Shown one piece after another: positions 24,893 through 34,909 of a stretch of 64,000 nt of DNA. How positions within the stretch are numbered: position 1 is the first letter of the stretch; each line of letters starts with the position of its first letter. The notes beneath the pieces are model-generated. The model had not been told where the DNA came from. It ran no database searches and saw only the letters and a list, made by a program, of their open reading frames with translations. Position numbers and translations under genes: made by a program. This DNA comes from Chryseobacterium salipaludis (GTDB lineage: Bacteria; Bacteroidota; Bacteroidia; Flavobacteriales; Weeksellaceae): contig NZ_JALHKS010000005.1 in NCBI RefSeq assembly GCF_022968825.1, forward strand, positions 1 to 64,000, given 5' to 3'.

Positions 24893-26413
24893 TTAGGCGA
24901 TCACCGGTATATTATTCACTGCATGCTGAATCCGGGAAATACATTCTTCTTTGCCCAGCACGCGCATGATATCGGGTACATCAGGACCTTTTAACTCACC
25001 TACCAATGCCAGGCGAAGCGGCATCATAACTTTGCCCATGCCCACACTGTGCTTTTCGGCAAACTGGTGCAGTTGTTCTTTGAGATCGTCGGTTTCAAAA
25101 TCTACTGTCTGCAAAGTATCAGTCAAAGCGGCCATGAGCGAAGACGCATTGGCATTCCAGGCTTTCTTTACTGCTTTTTCATCATAGCTCAGCGGCGCCT
25201 CGAAGAAGAAGCGACCTTCCGTATAAATATCTTTAGCGAAGACGGCACGTTCTTTCATCAGCTCAATAATTCGGAGTAAAGTATCATCTGATAGCGAACT
25301 TCCGGTAACTCCCGGTATTTCTTTCAATAAAACCAACAGTTCCTCTGCGGATTTTGCGCGCAGATATTCCTGGTTAAACCACTCTGCTTTTTCTTTGCTG
25401 AAGCGCGCTCCTGCTTTATGTACTTTCGCCAGATCAAATTCCGCTGCCATTTCTTCCAGCGAAAGAATTTCACGGTCATCAGCAGGGCTCCAGCCGAGCA
25501 GTGCCACCATGTTTACGAAAGCATCCGGCAGGTAACCTTCTTCCCGGTAACCTTTCGAAACGACGCCGGTCGCGGGATCTTTAAAATTTAAAGGAAAGAC
25601 CGGGAAACCAAATTTATCACCGTCGCGCTTGCTGAGTTTGCCTTTTCCTTCTGGTTTCAGAATCAGGGACAGGTGCGCAAATTCCGGGCGCTCCCAGCCC
25701 ATGGCTTCATACAGCAACCAGTGCAGTCCCAGCGAAGGAAGCCACTCTTCGCCGCGGATGACATGCGAAATCTGCATCTCATGATCATCCACAATATTGG
25801 CGAAATGGTACGTCGGCATGCCATCGTTTTTTACCAAAACTTTGTCATCGAGTGTATTGGTATTCACGGAAAATTTACCGCGAATGATGTCTTCCAGGTT
25901 AAGCACGCGGTCGATCGGCATTTTGAAACGTACCACGTAGGGTACTTGCTCGTCCAGCAGCTGCTGTACTTCTTCTTTGGTTAAAGTAATGGAATTCCGC
26001 AGGCGGTTCCGGGTCATATTATTATAGGCGAACACTTCCCTGTTTTGCTCATACTCCTGGCGGATGGCATCGAGTTCTTCGGGTGTATCAAAGGCGATAT
26101 AAGCGTAATCAGTTTTAAGAATCTCGGCCACGTAACGATCATAAATCTCACGCCGTTCCGACTGGCGGTACGGACCAAACGGACCACCGTGCACGGGACT
26201 TTCATCGGGAATCATACCACACCATTCCAGTGCTTCCATGATGTATTCTTCTGCTCCTTCCACATAGCGGGCTGTGTCGGTATCCTCAATCCGCAGCACA
26301 AAGTCGCCGCCCTGATTTTTAGCAAAAAGATAATCATACAAGGCGGTTCTGACGCCGCCCAGGTGCAAGGGCCCGGTGGGGCTGGGTGCAAAACGCACGC
26401 GCACTTTTTTCAT
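24893..26413 (-). CDS. gltX: Glutamate--tRNA ligase
   Basis: 506 residues. Class I synthetase with the HIGH-like motif in FAPSPTGPLHLGG at residues 8-20 and the KMSKS-like motif KLSKRDG at about 258. The C-terminal helical domain is the anticodon-binding part. It charges tRNA-Glu, and in organisms with GatCAB also tRNA-Gln. It reads into the accA gene after 36 bases but both appear to have their own promoter boxes (TAAATTTG at 26440-26447 for gltX). Confidence 0.96.
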   Translation of the reverse strand: MKKVRVRFAPSPTGPLHLGGVRTALYDYLFAKNQGGDFVLRIEDTDTARYVEGAEEYIMEALEWCGMIPDESPVHGGPFGPYRQSERREIYDRYVAEILKTDYAYIAFDTPEELDAIRQEYEQNREVFAYNNMTRNRLRNSITLTKEEVQQLLDEQVPYVVRFKMPIDRVLNLEDIIRGKFSVNTNTLDDKVLVKNDGMPTYHFANIVDDHEMQISHVIRGEEWLPSLGLHWLLYEAMGWERPEFAHLSLILKPEGKGKLSKRDGDKFGFPVFPLNFKDPATGVVSKGYREEGYLPDAFVNMVALLGWSPADDREILSLEEMAAEFDLAKVHKAGARFSKEKAEWFNQEYLRAKSAEELLVLLKEIPGVTGSSLSDDTLLRIIELMKERAVFAKDIYTEGRFFFEAPLSYDEKAVKKAWNANASSLMAALTDTLQTVDFETDDLKEQLHQFAEKHSVGMGKVMMPLRLALVGELKGPDVPDIMRVLGKEECISRIQHAVNNIPVIA

Positions 26414-26477
26414 AATTCCGTTGGGTTTTAATAAGCCTACAAATTTACAGAAAAAATCGGCGTATGATAATTTTAGT

Positions 26478-26485
26478 TATTTTTG
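26478..26485 (+). promoter_or_regulatory. Promoter box upstream of the cupin gene
   Basis: TATTTTTG matches the TAnnTTTG box 16 bases before the start codon, so the leader would be very short. It supports a start at 26502 over longer readings that run back into gltX. Confidence 0.45.
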
Positions 26486-26501
26486 CAGGAAAAGATACTG
26501 T

Positions 26502-26843
26502 ATGCTGGAAATTGGAGAAAGACCGTGGGGAACGTATTATGTATTGGCGGATGAGCCCCATTACAAACTAAAGAGAATCGAGGTTCAGCCGGGCCATCGC
26601 TTGTCTTACCAGTACCATCATCACCGCCAGGAGTTCTGGACGGTGGTAGAAGGCGAAGCGGTTGTGATCCTGGATGAAAAAGAGCATACAGTACGCTACG
26701 GTGAAAGCATCTTCATTCCCCAAGGCGCCCGCCACCGGATTGAAAACCGAAGCAATGCTGTTTTAATTTTTATTGAAGTGCAGACGGGAACCTATTTCGG
26801 GGAGGATGATATTATAAGGTTGGAGGATGATTATGAAAGGTAG
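26502..26843 (+). CDS. Cupin protein of the mannose-6-phosphate isomerase type
   Basis: 113 residues beginning MLEIGERPWGTYYVL. The cupin metal site is read in HRLSYQYHHHRQEFW (His residues with a Glu) and PQGARHRIEN. The sequence matches the small ManC/type II phosphomannose isomerase C-terminal domain family, which occurs alone in many Bacteroidetes. It may isomerise or bind a sugar phosphate; catalysis is unproven. It stands beside glycosyltransferase genes, which would fit a role in surface sugar metabolism, but the gene is of normal core composition. Confidence 0.8.
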   Translation: MLEIGERPWGTYYVLADEPHYKLKRIEVQPGHRLSYQYHHHRQEFWTVVEGEAVVILDEKEHTVRYGESIFIPQGARHRIENRSNAVLIFIEVQTGTYFGEDDIIRLEDDYER

Positions 26844-27073
26844 GGAGTTGACATAATCCTTTATATTAATGCGATGCCATTAGCATGGATGTGCTTATTG
26901 TACAATTGGTGATTAATAAGCCAAACTGATTACAGCAGACTTTAAAATAAGGCTGTTGAAATTCAGCTTATGAACGCTTATTTTCCGACGAAATCTTTTC
27001 ACCAATACATTTACTGCGATACAGTCATACTGGATCGCATTTACAAACACCAAAGATTCTCAACTTTACTCTA

Positions 27074-28258
27074 ATGTATAAAAAAAATATAGCATTTTTG
27101 CATGAAGAATACCCATTTGGCGGCGCTGAGAAGGTAACATCTGATGTCGGACAGTATCTGGCTATGCATGGCTTTAACATCTATATTTTTACGTGTCGTA
27201 TCAATGAGGCACTATTGAATGAGGAAGATAAAAAGGTTTTTACATTCGTATTATTTGAAAAAAAAAATCTGTTTAATTACCAGAGGAATAATCTTTTGGT
27301 TCAAAAAGCAAGAGACAAATGTATGGACGTCATCATTTTTGTTGGTGGCCATCTTAAAGTTAATCATCACAGAATTGCACGTTCTATAGGATGTAAGTAT
27401 ATTTTTTCACTTCATGGAACTCCTTTTTGGGAAATTGAAAATCTTCGGCAGTCTTACCTGCGCAAGGCAATTACTCGTAAAATGTTGCTGAGCAGATGGA
27501 AATACAAGTACTATAAACCTCTTCTGTTTGATTTGTATAGACGCAGAATTCTTGGGAGATATCATTCGATTTATAAGAAATGTGACGCTTTTACTGTGCT
27601 CACGCAGTCATATAAAGACACTATACGTACATCCTTAAGGTTATCTGACGCCCGCAAGATCCATGTAATCCCTAATGCCCAGGTTACTCCGGAAATGCCT
27701 TACAGTACAAAGAAGAAAAACCAGATTATTTATGTTGGTCGACTCAGCTATACGGACAAACGGGCGGATCGTCTAGTTGAAATATGGCGTAGGATCTATA
27801 AGAAATTTCCTGATTGGGAGGTGTTGATTGTGGGAACTGGAGAAGAATTCGAAAACTTACGCTTATCTATTAAAAAACAGGAATTACCCAGAATAACTTT
27901 ATGTGGTTCTACTAACAATACCTATAACTATTATAATACAGCAAGTATACTGTGCATGACTTCTACCATTGAAAGCTGGGGGTTGGTTTTAACTGAGGCT
28001 CAACAAGCCGGAGTTATTCCTATTGCATTTAATTGTTCTGCTGGTGTAAAGGAAATTATTGCCCCTTCCGGAACCAATGGTTTTTTAGTCGACTGCTTTG
28101 ATTTAGAGCAGTATGAGCAGAAACTCACGCTACTTATGCGCAATGAATTTTTACGGGCAGAAATGCAAAGAAATGTCATGCTAAAATCCGCTGAATATGA
28201 CATCGAAAATGTTGGTCTGAAATGGATCAAAGCAATTGAAAGTGCCCTTGCAAAATAA
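27074..28258 (+). CDS. Glycosyltransferase, family 4 type (GT-B fold)
   Basis: 394 residues. The N-terminal half begins with HEEYPFGGAEKV, the usual GT4 donor/acceptor loop, and the C-terminal half contains IYVGRLSYTDKRADRLVE and the E-x7-E-like region ESWGLVLTEAQQAG with VKEII following. These features fit GT4 transferases that add a sugar from a nucleotide donor to a growing surface polysaccharide. Base composition is clearly more AT-rich than in its flanking core genes. It is first of three glycosyltransferase genes in alternating orientation between the cupin and the ornithine aminotransferase. Donor and acceptor are unknown. Confidence 0.88.
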   Translation: MYKKNIAFLHEEYPFGGAEKVTSDVGQYLAMHGFNIYIFTCRINEALLNEEDKKVFTFVLFEKKNLFNYQRNNLLVQKARDKCMDVIIFVGGHLKVNHHRIARSIGCKYIFSLHGTPFWEIENLRQSYLRKAITRKMLLSRWKYKYYKPLLFDLYRRRILGRYHSIYKKCDAFTVLTQSYKDTIRTSLRLSDARKIHVIPNAQVTPEMPYSTKKKNQIIYVGRLSYTDKRADRLVEIWRRIYKKFPDWEVLIVGTGEEFENLRLSIKKQELPRITLCGSTNNTYNYYNTASILCMTSTIESWGLVLTEAQQAGVIPIAFNCSAGVKEIIAPSGTNGFLVDCFDLEQYEQKLTLLMRNEFLRAEMQRNVMLKSAEYDIENVGLKWIKAIESALAK

Positions 28259-28454
28259 CTCCAAATTTTTATAATAAAAATTAACTTTACTAATAACAAG
28301 GCGCGAATGAATTTGTGCAACGACCGAACAGAAATTGTAATTCTACATCGTAAACAACATCTGTCCGTTAACACGATAAACACCGAGTAGAGGCTTTCGA
28401 AGAAGTGATGCCGGCTGCACAGGCGGCCACCAGAGAGAAAGCAAGATTTCTTTT

Positions 28455-29360
28455 CTATTTTATAAGCTTATAATTTTTATACTCAAAAAATCTTGTATTC
28501 AGCGCATCTTCAATTTTCTGAAGCAATTTGTCTTTTGTTTTCCACACGGCTTGGCTCGTATCATGCTCAAAAACGAAGATGTAATTTTTTATTGCTGACT
28601 CCATTACTTTGGGATGCGTTCCTGTAAACTTGCCCACACGGTCGACCTCGTGATAATTAAAATTGGAAATGCTCGGGATCTCGGTTAAAGCCTCCTCTGT
28701 ATGTCCGTAGTAATACTGAAAATTATTAGCTTTGAGCTCCATAGCATTAAGACTTCTTACCGCGTTATAGTGATAAACTGGAACATTTAGTTTAATGACA
28801 TTTAACTTAGTTCCTCTCTCGCTGCCATTCTTATAATTCTCCTGAGAATGAAATTTTCTAAAGCCTTGCGAATCACGGTAAGCTCGGATGCTGGATGAAT
28901 TCTTGAAGACCCGAATTTCATTCCGATGTACCCTTCTAGACGTACGAATATGGTTATAATCTCCCCAAAAATGAAGAAATGGCTGCAAGAATCCGTCGAC
29001 TCTAGGGTTATCATTATACCTTTCGATATATTCTGTTATTTTTTGCAGATCATTTTCATGAACTACCTCATCTGCCTGAATATGGATGACCCAGTCGCCA
29101 GTACAGTGGTCAAGCCCGATGTTTGACTGCTGTGCAAAAATTTTTCCTTCTTTTCTCAGGTTGTCGTCCCAAACAGTATCGATTATTTTAATCTTAGGGC
29201 TATTTAATTTGAGAATAGCTTCACGTGTGCCATCTGTAGAATCACCAACTACTATGATAAATTCATCACAAATAGGAAGTACAGATTGTATTGATTCCAA
29301 GAAGGGAACTCCATATAAAAAGCCATTTCGAACATATCCGTAGGCAGAAATTTTTACCAT
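28455..29360 (-). CDS. Glycosyltransferase, family 2-like (GT-A fold)
   Basis: 301 residues. The N-terminus MVKISAYGYVRNG and the segment FIIVVGDSTDGTRE fit the nucleotide-binding part of GT2 enzymes; DWVIHIQADEVVHE stands where the DxD motif normally is, with QADE replacing it. The C-terminal half is of the acceptor-binding type seen in Bacteroidetes sugar transferases. AT-rich, and transcribed against its two neighbours. The 196-base gap behind it (28259-28454) holds a short GC-richer stretch that may be a gene remnant. Substrates are unknown. Confidence 0.8.
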   Translation of the reverse strand: MVKISAYGYVRNGFLYGVPFLESIQSVLPICDEFIIVVGDSTDGTREAILKLNSPKIKIIDTVWDDNLRKEGKIFAQQSNIGLDHCTGDWVIHIQADEVVHENDLQKITEYIERYNDNPRVDGFLQPFLHFWGDYNHIRTSRRVHRNEIRVFKNSSSIRAYRDSQGFRKFHSQENYKNGSERGTKLNVIKLNVPVYHYNAVRSLNAMELKANNFQYYYGHTEEALTEIPSISNFNYHEVDRVGKFTGTHPKVMESAIKNYIFVFEHDTSQAVWKTKDKLLQKIEDALNTRFFEYKNYKLIK

Positions 29361-29603
29361 ATTACAATTTCAATAATTACACCAAGCTAATAGGCGGTAA
29401 CTTTCAAGCACTGCACTACAAATTAGGTCAGTATTCATTTACTTTTAAAAGTTGCCTCAAATTTAAGAATAAATAAGAAAAGTATGTATGGACATAATAG
29501 AGGCTAACAATCCCTATTAAGAAATCTGCTCTATCTTAAATAACAGCTGCACAACTAAAATTTGTTTTAGTTAAACTGTAAATGAATAGATATATTTGTG
29601 GTG

Positions 29604-30689
29604 ATGAAATCACATAAAAACATTCTTTTAGATCTTGAACGGCTGCGATACAAACACTCCGGTATTGCCCGGGTATTTAGTAACCTATCTGAAGGCCTGC
29701 GTTTACTGAAAATTACAGAACAGATCGCAATTTATGGACCTGCGTCCATCGAGCATACAGGAGATTTCAGCCATTTAAAATGGACGAAATTTCAAAAGTT
29801 TAACCCATTTTTTTCAAGATCATTCGATTTAATTCATGTTTCACACCAATTATCTTCTTATTTTCATTATAAACCTAAAAATCAAAAGAAGATTGTCACG
29901 TTGCATGACCTGAATTTTCTGCACGAAGATTTTGGCTCCGGTAGAATGCGCAGGAATATTCGCAGGGTACAGCAAAACGTTCAAAACGCAGATATGGTCG
30001 TGTGCATCTCAGAATTCGTAAAACAAGATTATTTAAAAAACCAACATCTGTTCAATGTAAAAAAACAACAGCAAATAAGGGTAATCTATAATGGCTTGCA
30101 GTTTCCAGATGGCTCAAAGCAATATGACTTGGGTAAATATAATTATCTAAAGAACAAAAGATATTTTTTGAATATCGGTGTACTTTTCCCCAAGAAAAAC
30201 CAACTTAGCTTGCTTAACGTTTTGTCGCTAATTGAAGAAGATCTTGTTTTTATAGTGTCCGGTTCGAAAAAAGAATATGAAAAGGAATTGCTAAAATTTA
30301 TTATCGATCACCAGCTTGAAACCCGCGTGCATATTCTGCGGAACATTTCAGATGATGAGAAATACGCACTGATTCAAAATTGCGAGGCAATGCTCCATCC
30401 TTCTCTAGCTGAAGGTTTCGGTATTCCACCGATCGAAGCTATGTATTTCGGCAGACCCGTATTTCTGAGTCAACTTACCAGTCTCCCTGAAATCGGAGGT
30501 CCACACGCGTTTTATTTCAAAATGTTTGATGCCGAAGAAATGGCCGGAACGATAAAGAACGGCATGCGGGCATACCGTTCTGATAAAAATTATGAAGAAA
30601 AACTCCGCAATTGGGCTCTGCAGTTCGATTATCGGGTAATGGCGAGTAATTACTTAGCGCTGTACCGAGAAATACTTAAAGGCAAGTAA
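29604..30689 (+). CDS. Glycosyltransferase, family 4 type (GT-B fold)
   Basis: 361 residues starting [16 protein letters not shown]; a GTG at 29598 would add two residues. The middle has [16 protein letters not shown] and the C-terminal half has the GT4 signature [10 protein letters not shown], then [26 protein letters not shown] with the E-x7-E motif (here cited in parts: [10 protein letters not shown] and [10 protein letters not shown]). It resembles mannosyl- or rhamnosyltransferases of O-antigen clusters. It ends 14 bases inside the convergent rocD gene. AT-rich, probably acquired with the other two transferases. Confidence 0.88.
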   Translation: MKSHKNILLDLERLRYKHSGIARVFSNLSEGLRLLKITEQIAIYGPASIEHTGDFSHLKWTKFQKFNPFFSRSFDLIHVSHQLSSYFHYKPKNQKKIVTLHDLNFLHEDFGSGRMRRNIRRVQQNVQNADMVVCISEFVKQDYLKNQHLFNVKKQQQIRVIYNGLQFPDGSKQYDLGKYNYLKNKRYFLNIGVLFPKKNQLSLLNVLSLIEEDLVFIVSGSKKEYEKELLKFIIDHQLETRVHILRNISDDEKYALIQNCEAMLHPSLAEGFGIPPIEAMYFGRPVFLSQLTSLPEIGGPHAFYFKMFDAEEMAGTIKNGMRAYRSDKNYEEKLRNWALQFDYRVMASNYLALYREILKGK

Positions 30690-31923
30690 ACTCCTCCACC
30701 GTCTTCTCAATAATCTTCACACACGCAAGCAGCTGCTCCTCTGTGATCACCAAAGGCGGCGCCAGGCGGATGATGTTGCCATGCGTTGGTTTTGCTAAAA
30801 GACCATTGTCACGCAGTTTCAGGCACAGCTCCCAGGCCGTACTGCTTTCTGGTGTATCATTAATCAGGATGGCATTTAAGAGACCTTTACCGCGTACTTT
30901 GGTAATCAAATCTGTTTTTTCGATGAGTTTGTTAATTTCGTCGCGGAATAACTGACCCAACTTTTCGGCGCGCTCTGAAAGCTGTTCCTTTTCCACAACC
31001 TCCAGGGCGGCAATGGCGACAGCACATGCCAGGGGGTTTCCGCCAAAGGTGGAGCCGTGTTGGCCCGGCTTAATCACATTCATTACAGGATCATTAGCAA
31101 GCACTGCAGAGACAGGATACATTCCGCCAGAGAGTGCCTTACCCAGAATTAATATATCCGGCTGTACATCTTCATGGTAACAGGCAATCAATTTTCCGGT
31201 ACGGGCAATACCGGTCTGAACCTCGTCAGCGATAAATAAAACATTGTATTTATGGCACAAATCAGCACAGGCGCGCAGGTAACCGGCATCCGGCACATAT
31301 ACACCGGCCTCTCCCTGAATCGGCTCTACCAAAAAGCCTGCAATCTGGTCGCCTTCCTGTTTCAGAATATTATCTAATGCTGAAATATCATTATATGGAA
31401 TCTTTATAAACCCTGGCGTAAACGGACCATAGTTCGTATTCGCATCCGGATCATTGGAAAAAGAGACAATCGTAGTGGTACGCCCGTGGAAATTATTTTC
31501 ACAAACGATGATTTTTGCGCTGTTTTCCGGCAGGCCTTTCACTTCGTAACTCCATTTTCTGGCGATTTTCAGTGCCGTTTCCACAGCTTCGGCGCCGGAG
31601 TTCATCGGCAGCACTTTATCAAATCCAAACAAGTCGGTTATTTTCTTTTCATAGACGCCCAAACTTGAGTTATAGAAAGCACGCGAGGTCAAAGCCAGTT
31701 TCTGCGCCTGAGCAGTCAGCGCCTGCACTATATGTGGGTGCGAGTGTCCCTGATTAACGGCTGAATACGCTGACAGAAAATCAAAATATTTTTTCCCTTC
31801 CACGTCCCAGACATGCACTCCTTCTCCACGCTCCAGCACTACCGGCAGCGGATGGTAATTGTGAGCGCCATATTTTTCTTCGAGTTCAATATAATAGTCA
31901 GAATTGTGTGCGGAATTGGTCAT
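30676..31923 (-). CDS. rocD: Ornithine--oxo-acid transaminase
   Basis: 415 residues, class III PLP aminotransferase. The PLP lysine is in [19 protein letters not shown] and the cofactor aspartate in [15 protein letters not shown]; the N-terminus [20 protein letters not shown] is typical of ornithine aminotransferase. It converts ornithine and 2-oxoglutarate to glutamate semialdehyde and glutamate in arginine breakdown. Its 3' end overlaps the convergent glycosyltransferase gene by 14 bases. No other arginine pathway gene is adjacent. Confidence 0.92.
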   Translation of the reverse strand: MTNSAHNSDYYIELEEKYGAHNYHPLPVVLERGEGVHVWDVEGKKYFDFLSAYSAVNQGHSHPHIVQALTAQAQKLALTSRAFYNSSLGVYEKKITDLFGFDKVLPMNSGAEAVETALKIARKWSYEVKGLPENSAKIIVCENNFHGRTTTIVSFSNDPDANTNYGPFTPGFIKIPYNDISALDNILKQEGDQIAGFLVEPIQGEAGVYVPDAGYLRACADLCHKYNVLFIADEVQTGIARTGKLIACYHEDVQPDILILGKALSGGMYPVSAVLANDPVMNVIKPGQHGSTFGGNPLACAVAIAALEVVEKEQLSERAEKLGQLFRDEINKLIEKTDLITKVRGKGLLNAILINDTPESSTAWELCLKLRDNGLLAKPTHGNIIRLAPPLVITEEQLLACVKIIEKTVEEFTCL

Positions 31924-31977
31924 AAATTATTTTGGTATTATTAAAAGTTAAATTAACAAACGGTTGCGAGCCGGTAT

Positions 31978-32256
31978 CTATTTGTCAGTATAATGTCCGT
32001 AGGCAGAGAGCAGAATAATGATGATTTCTTCATCATGAATCTCGTAAACGAGCCGATGTTTTCCGAAAATGCGGCGCGACCATACACTGACCTGGTGGTG
32101 TTTCAGTTGTTCAGGTTTTCCAGTACCAACCTTAGGATTTTGTACGATTTCTTCCAGCAAGGCCGTAACTTTTTTGAAGAGCGCTTTCTCGCCAGATTTC
32201 TTAATAAGATGAATGTCTTTCGTGAATTTATCTGTGAAAACTCATGAGTATTTCAT
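31978..32256 (-). pseudogene. YoeB-type mRNA interferase toxin, broken by a stop at codon 5
   Basis: From the ATG at 32256 the frame reads MKYS, then TGA at 32242-32244, then VFTDKFTKDIHLIKK and onward to LLSAYGHYTDK. The intact protein would have 92 residues. YoeB/Txe toxins usually have Trp at this point, so TGG to TGA is the simplest explanation. The C-terminal RRIFGKHRLVYEI and the final HY are the conserved catalytic end of the family, which cleaves mRNA at the ribosome. No good start codon follows the stop before the TTG or CTG at about residue 32. It sits 27 bases after the antitoxin gene. Confidence 0.78.
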
Positions 32257-32282
32257 AAGCTTTTCAAAAAAGCGTGCAACTC

Positions 32283-32477
32283 CTAAGTCGTATTGATTCG
32301 TGTCACTTTCCCTTCCTTTACCTCCTGCTTTGCCCGGTCTATCTTTGCAAAGAACTCCTCCTTGGTCATCTCGGTGTCATCCTTTTCTACCTCGAAACGA
32401 ATTTTAATTTCCTTCAGGAAAGCCTTGATTACGGCCGATTGTTTCTTGCTCTCGGGGATAATGATGATATTTTCCAT
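32283..32477 (-). CDS. Antitoxin of the YoeB-type pair
   Basis: 64 residues, MENIIIIPESKKQSAVIKAFLKE with an acidic C-terminus. It is of the small DUF2683-like family that precedes YoeB/Txe toxins in Bacteroidetes. It should bind and neutralise the toxin and may repress its own promoter. The frame is intact while the toxin frame downstream has a stop at codon 5, so the antitoxin may now be an orphan or may guard against related toxins. Confidence 0.72.
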   Translation of the reverse strand: MENIIIIPESKKQSAVIKAFLKEIKIRFEVEKDDTEMTKEEFFAKIDRAKQEVKEGKVTRINTT

Positions 32478-32529
32478 GATGCAATCGTTTGTACAAAATT
32501 ACATAATTAAAGATGAATCACCGCTTTTT

Positions 32530-32562
32530 AAAGCAAAACATCACAACCGAAGGGCTGTGATG
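32530..32562 (-). terminator. Terminator after accC
   Basis: On the minus strand CATCACA and TGTGATG form a stem extended by GCC/GGT around a short loop, followed by a T-rich run. It lies about 25 bases beyond the accC stop. Confidence 0.75.
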
Positions 32563-32586
32563 CAAATATGTTTCAATTGAAATGGT

Positions 32587-33942
32587 TTAGTTATTATCAA
32601 ACCTTTTATCCATTGTAAAGTCTTCCATAAACTTGGTCGTGTAATTCCCGGAAAGGTAATTTTCATCCTCCATGAGTTGACGGTGGAAAGGAATTGTGGT
32701 TTTCACACCCTCAATATAAAACTCTTCGAGCGCACGCTTCATTTTGGAAATGGCTTCTTCGCGGGTTTGCGCTGTGGTGATGAGCTTGGCAATCATCGAG
32801 TCATAGTTGGAAGGAATCGTATAGCCGGAATAAACGTGTGTATCCACTCTGATCCCGTGACCGCCAGGGATATTCAGTTCCGTGATTTTGCCTGGTGACG
32901 GACGGAAATCATTGTAGGGATCCTCCGCATTAATACGGCATTCGATTGAATGCAGTTTCGGCAGATAATCACGTCCGGAAATTGGTGAACCCGATGCCAG
33001 CAAAATCTGCTCACGGATCAGGTCATAATCCACCACCTGCTCGGTAATCGGATGCTCCACCTGAATACGTGTATTCATCTCCATAAAGTAGAAATTACGG
33101 TGCTTGTCCACCAGGAACTCAATGGTTCCTACGCCTTCATACCCGATGTATTCTGCCGCTTTTACCGCTGCTGCGCCCATTGCCGTACGCAGTTCCTCTG
33201 TCATAAAAGGAGATGGTGTTTCTTCGGTCAGTTTTTGGTTACGACGCTGAACAGAGCAGTCTCTTTCTGAAAGGTGACACGCTTTCCCATATTGGTCGCC
33301 GGCAATCTGGATTTCGATATGGCGTGGCTCTTCAATAAGTTTTTCCATATACATTCCGCCGTTCCCGAAAGCTGCAACCGCCTCCTGAATGGCAGATTCC
33401 CAGTGGTCCTTCAGATCTTCTTCTTTCCAGACTGCGCGCATTCCCTTACCACCGCCACCGGCAGTTGCTTTAATCATTACCGGATACCCGATTTCTTTGG
33501 CAATTTTAAGCGCGTGATCGTAGGATTCTATCAGGCCATCAGAGCCCGGCACACAAGGAACACCGGCTTCTTTCATCGTTGCTTTCGCATTGGCCTTATC
33601 GCCCATCCGGTCGATTTGTTCTGGTGTAGCTCCGATAAATTTAATATTATTTTTCTGGCAGATACGCGAGAAATTAGAGTTTTCCGAAAGGAAACCATAT
33701 CCCGGGTGGATCGCATCTGCATTGGTAATTTCCGCGGCGGCGATAATGTTAGGAATCTTCAGATAAGAGTCCTTGCTCATCGCAGGCCCGATGCAGACTG
33801 CTTCATCAGCGAAGCGCACATGCAGGCTGTCTTTATCTGCGGTGGAATATACCGCTACCGTTTTGATTCCCATTTCCTTGCAGGTACGCAGGATGCGCAT
33901 GGCAATCTCGCCACGGTTGGCGATCAGTATTTTTTTGAACAT
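32587..33942 (-). CDS. accC: Acetyl-CoA carboxylase biotin carboxylase subunit
   Basis: 451 residues. ATP-grasp enzyme beginning [17 protein letters not shown], with the glycine-rich loop [26 protein letters not shown], the [12 protein letters not shown] segment and [13 protein letters not shown]. It carboxylates the biotin on AccB, the first step of malonyl-CoA synthesis. accB is directly upstream with a 98-base gap, so the two are probably one transcript that starts at the box at 34547-34554 and ends at the hairpin at 32530-32562. Confidence 0.96.
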   Translation of the reverse strand: MFKKILIANRGEIAMRILRTCKEMGIKTVAVYSTADKDSLHVRFADEAVCIGPAMSKDSYLKIPNIIAAAEITNADAIHPGYGFLSENSNFSRICQKNNIKFIGATPEQIDRMGDKANAKATMKEAGVPCVPGSDGLIESYDHALKIAKEIGYPVMIKATAGGGGKGMRAVWKEEDLKDHWESAIQEAVAAFGNGGMYMEKLIEEPRHIEIQIAGDQYGKACHLSERDCSVQRRNQKLTEETPSPFMTEELRTAMGAAAVKAAEYIGYEGVGTIEFLVDKHRNFYFMEMNTRIQVEHPITEQVVDYDLIREQILLASGSPISGRDYLPKLHSIECRINAEDPYNDFRPSPGKITELNIPGGHGIRVDTHVYSGYTIPSNYDSMIAKLITTAQTREEAISKMKRALEEFYIEGVKTTIPFHRQLMEDENYLSGNYTTKFMEDFTMDKRFDNN

Positions 33943-33954
33943 TTACTTTAATTT

Positions 33955-34038
33955 GAAAATTAGAAATTTGAAAATCAGATAATTTTAATTTTAATGCAGA
34001 ACTTAATCTAACATCTAATGTCTAACATCTAATTTCTA
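33955..34038. repeat. Short AT-rich repeat between accB and accC
   Basis: The plus strand repeats ATTTGAAAAT-like and CTAACATCTAAT-like units two to three times (for example AACATCTAATGTCTAACATC). It is an intergenic low-complexity tract with no reading frame. Confidence 0.5.
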
Positions 34039-34040
34039 AA

Positions 34041-34523
34041 TTAAGACGGATCTACCAGGAACAACGGCTGATCGTATTCTACCGGTGTTGCGTCATCTAC
34101 CAGAACTTTTACAATTTTTCCGGACACTTCAGATTCGATTTGGTTGAAAAGTTTCATCGCTTCAATCACGCAAACTACTTTGCCCACAGAAACTTCGTCG
34201 CCTACATTCACAAATACATCTTTATCCGGTGACGGCTTACGGTAGAACGTTCCGATCATCGGAGATTTGATCGTCACAAACTTGCTGTCGTCAGATGCAG
34301 GTTCCGCAGCCGGTGTTGTAGCAGCGGGAGCAGCCGGTTGTGCAGGTGCAGCAGCAGGAGCCGGAGCGGTGTGATACACTGCCGGTGAAGGCATGAAATT
34401 AGTTTCAGAACCGCCCAGTGGCGTTTTGATGGTAATTTCGAAATCTTTGGTCTTGTATTTAACTTCGGAAACTTCAGCCTTGGAGACAAATTTAATCAGG
34501 TTCTGAATGTCTTTAATGTCCAT
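34041..34523 (-). CDS. accB: Biotin carboxyl carrier protein of acetyl-CoA carboxylase
   Basis: 160 residues. A Pro/Ala-rich linker (about 45-75) separates the N-terminal region from the biotinyl domain, which carries [13 protein letters not shown] with the biotinylated Lys in EAMK. It shuttles carboxyl groups between AccC and AccA/AccD. The first gene of the accB-accC unit, preceded by a promoter box and by the rpmF terminator. Confidence 0.96.
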   Translation of the reverse strand: MDIKDIQNLIKFVSKAEVSEVKYKTKDFEITIKTPLGGSETNFMPSPAVYHTAPAPAAAPAQPAAPAATTPAAEPASDDSKFVTIKSPMIGTFYRKPSPDKDVFVNVGDEVSVGKVVCVIEAMKLFNQIESEVSGKIVKVLVDDATPVEYDQPLFLVDPS

Positions 34524-34546
34524 ATGTCGTTATTTAATTATACGGC

Positions 34547-34554
34547 CAAAGATA
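34547..34554 (-). promoter_or_regulatory. accB promoter box
   Basis: TATCTTTG on the minus strand matches TAnnTTTG. It sits between the rpmF terminator and accB; no convincing upstream TTTG at 19 bases. Confidence 0.5.
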
Positions 34555-34563
34555 CTAAAAATC

Positions 34564-34602
34564 AACAAAAAACCACTCAAAATCCAATATTTTGAGTGGT
34601 TT
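34564..34602 (-). terminator. Terminator after rpmF
   Basis: AAACCACTCAAAAT (34570-34583) and ATTTTGAGTGGTTT (34589-34602) form a perfect 14-base stem with a five-base loop, followed on the minus strand by a T run. Confidence 0.92.
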
Positions 34603-34637
34603 AGCTATAAAATTGAAGATTTTAGCTCTTTTCGGGC

Positions 34638-34841
34638 TTATGCTTCTTCAGTAGTTTCAATTTCTTTTTCCATTACTACCTTACCTCTGTAGTATAGTTT
34701 TCCTTCATGCCAGTGTGCTCTGTGGTACAGGTGCATTTCACCGGAAGCAGCATCTTTTGCCAGTTGTGGAACTTCTGCTTTGTAATGCGTTCTTCTCTTA
34801 TCTCTTCTTGTTGACGACTGTCTTCTCTTTGGATGTGCCAT
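34638..34841 (-). CDS. rpmF: 50S ribosomal protein L32
   Basis: 67 residues beginning [20 protein letters not shown], the L32 signature. The four Cys of zinc-binding L32 are absent, so this is the zinc-free (C-minus) form. It follows the YceD-like gene by 68 bases, the conserved yceD-rpmF pair of bacteria. Confidence 0.96.
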   Translation of the reverse strand: MAHPKRRQSSTRRDKRRTHYKAEVPQLAKDAASGEMHLYHRAHWHEGKLYYRGKVVMEKEIETTEEA

Positions 34842-34909
34842 TTTCTATAATTTTTAATTTGATGAGTGATGAGTTGTTGATTGCTCAATTCTCATCATTT
34901 TAAACTATT

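Noticed and set aside
34008-34038. Possible CRISPR-like repeats
   Set aside because: Units of about 12 bases with no spacers of even length; simple low-complexity DNA.
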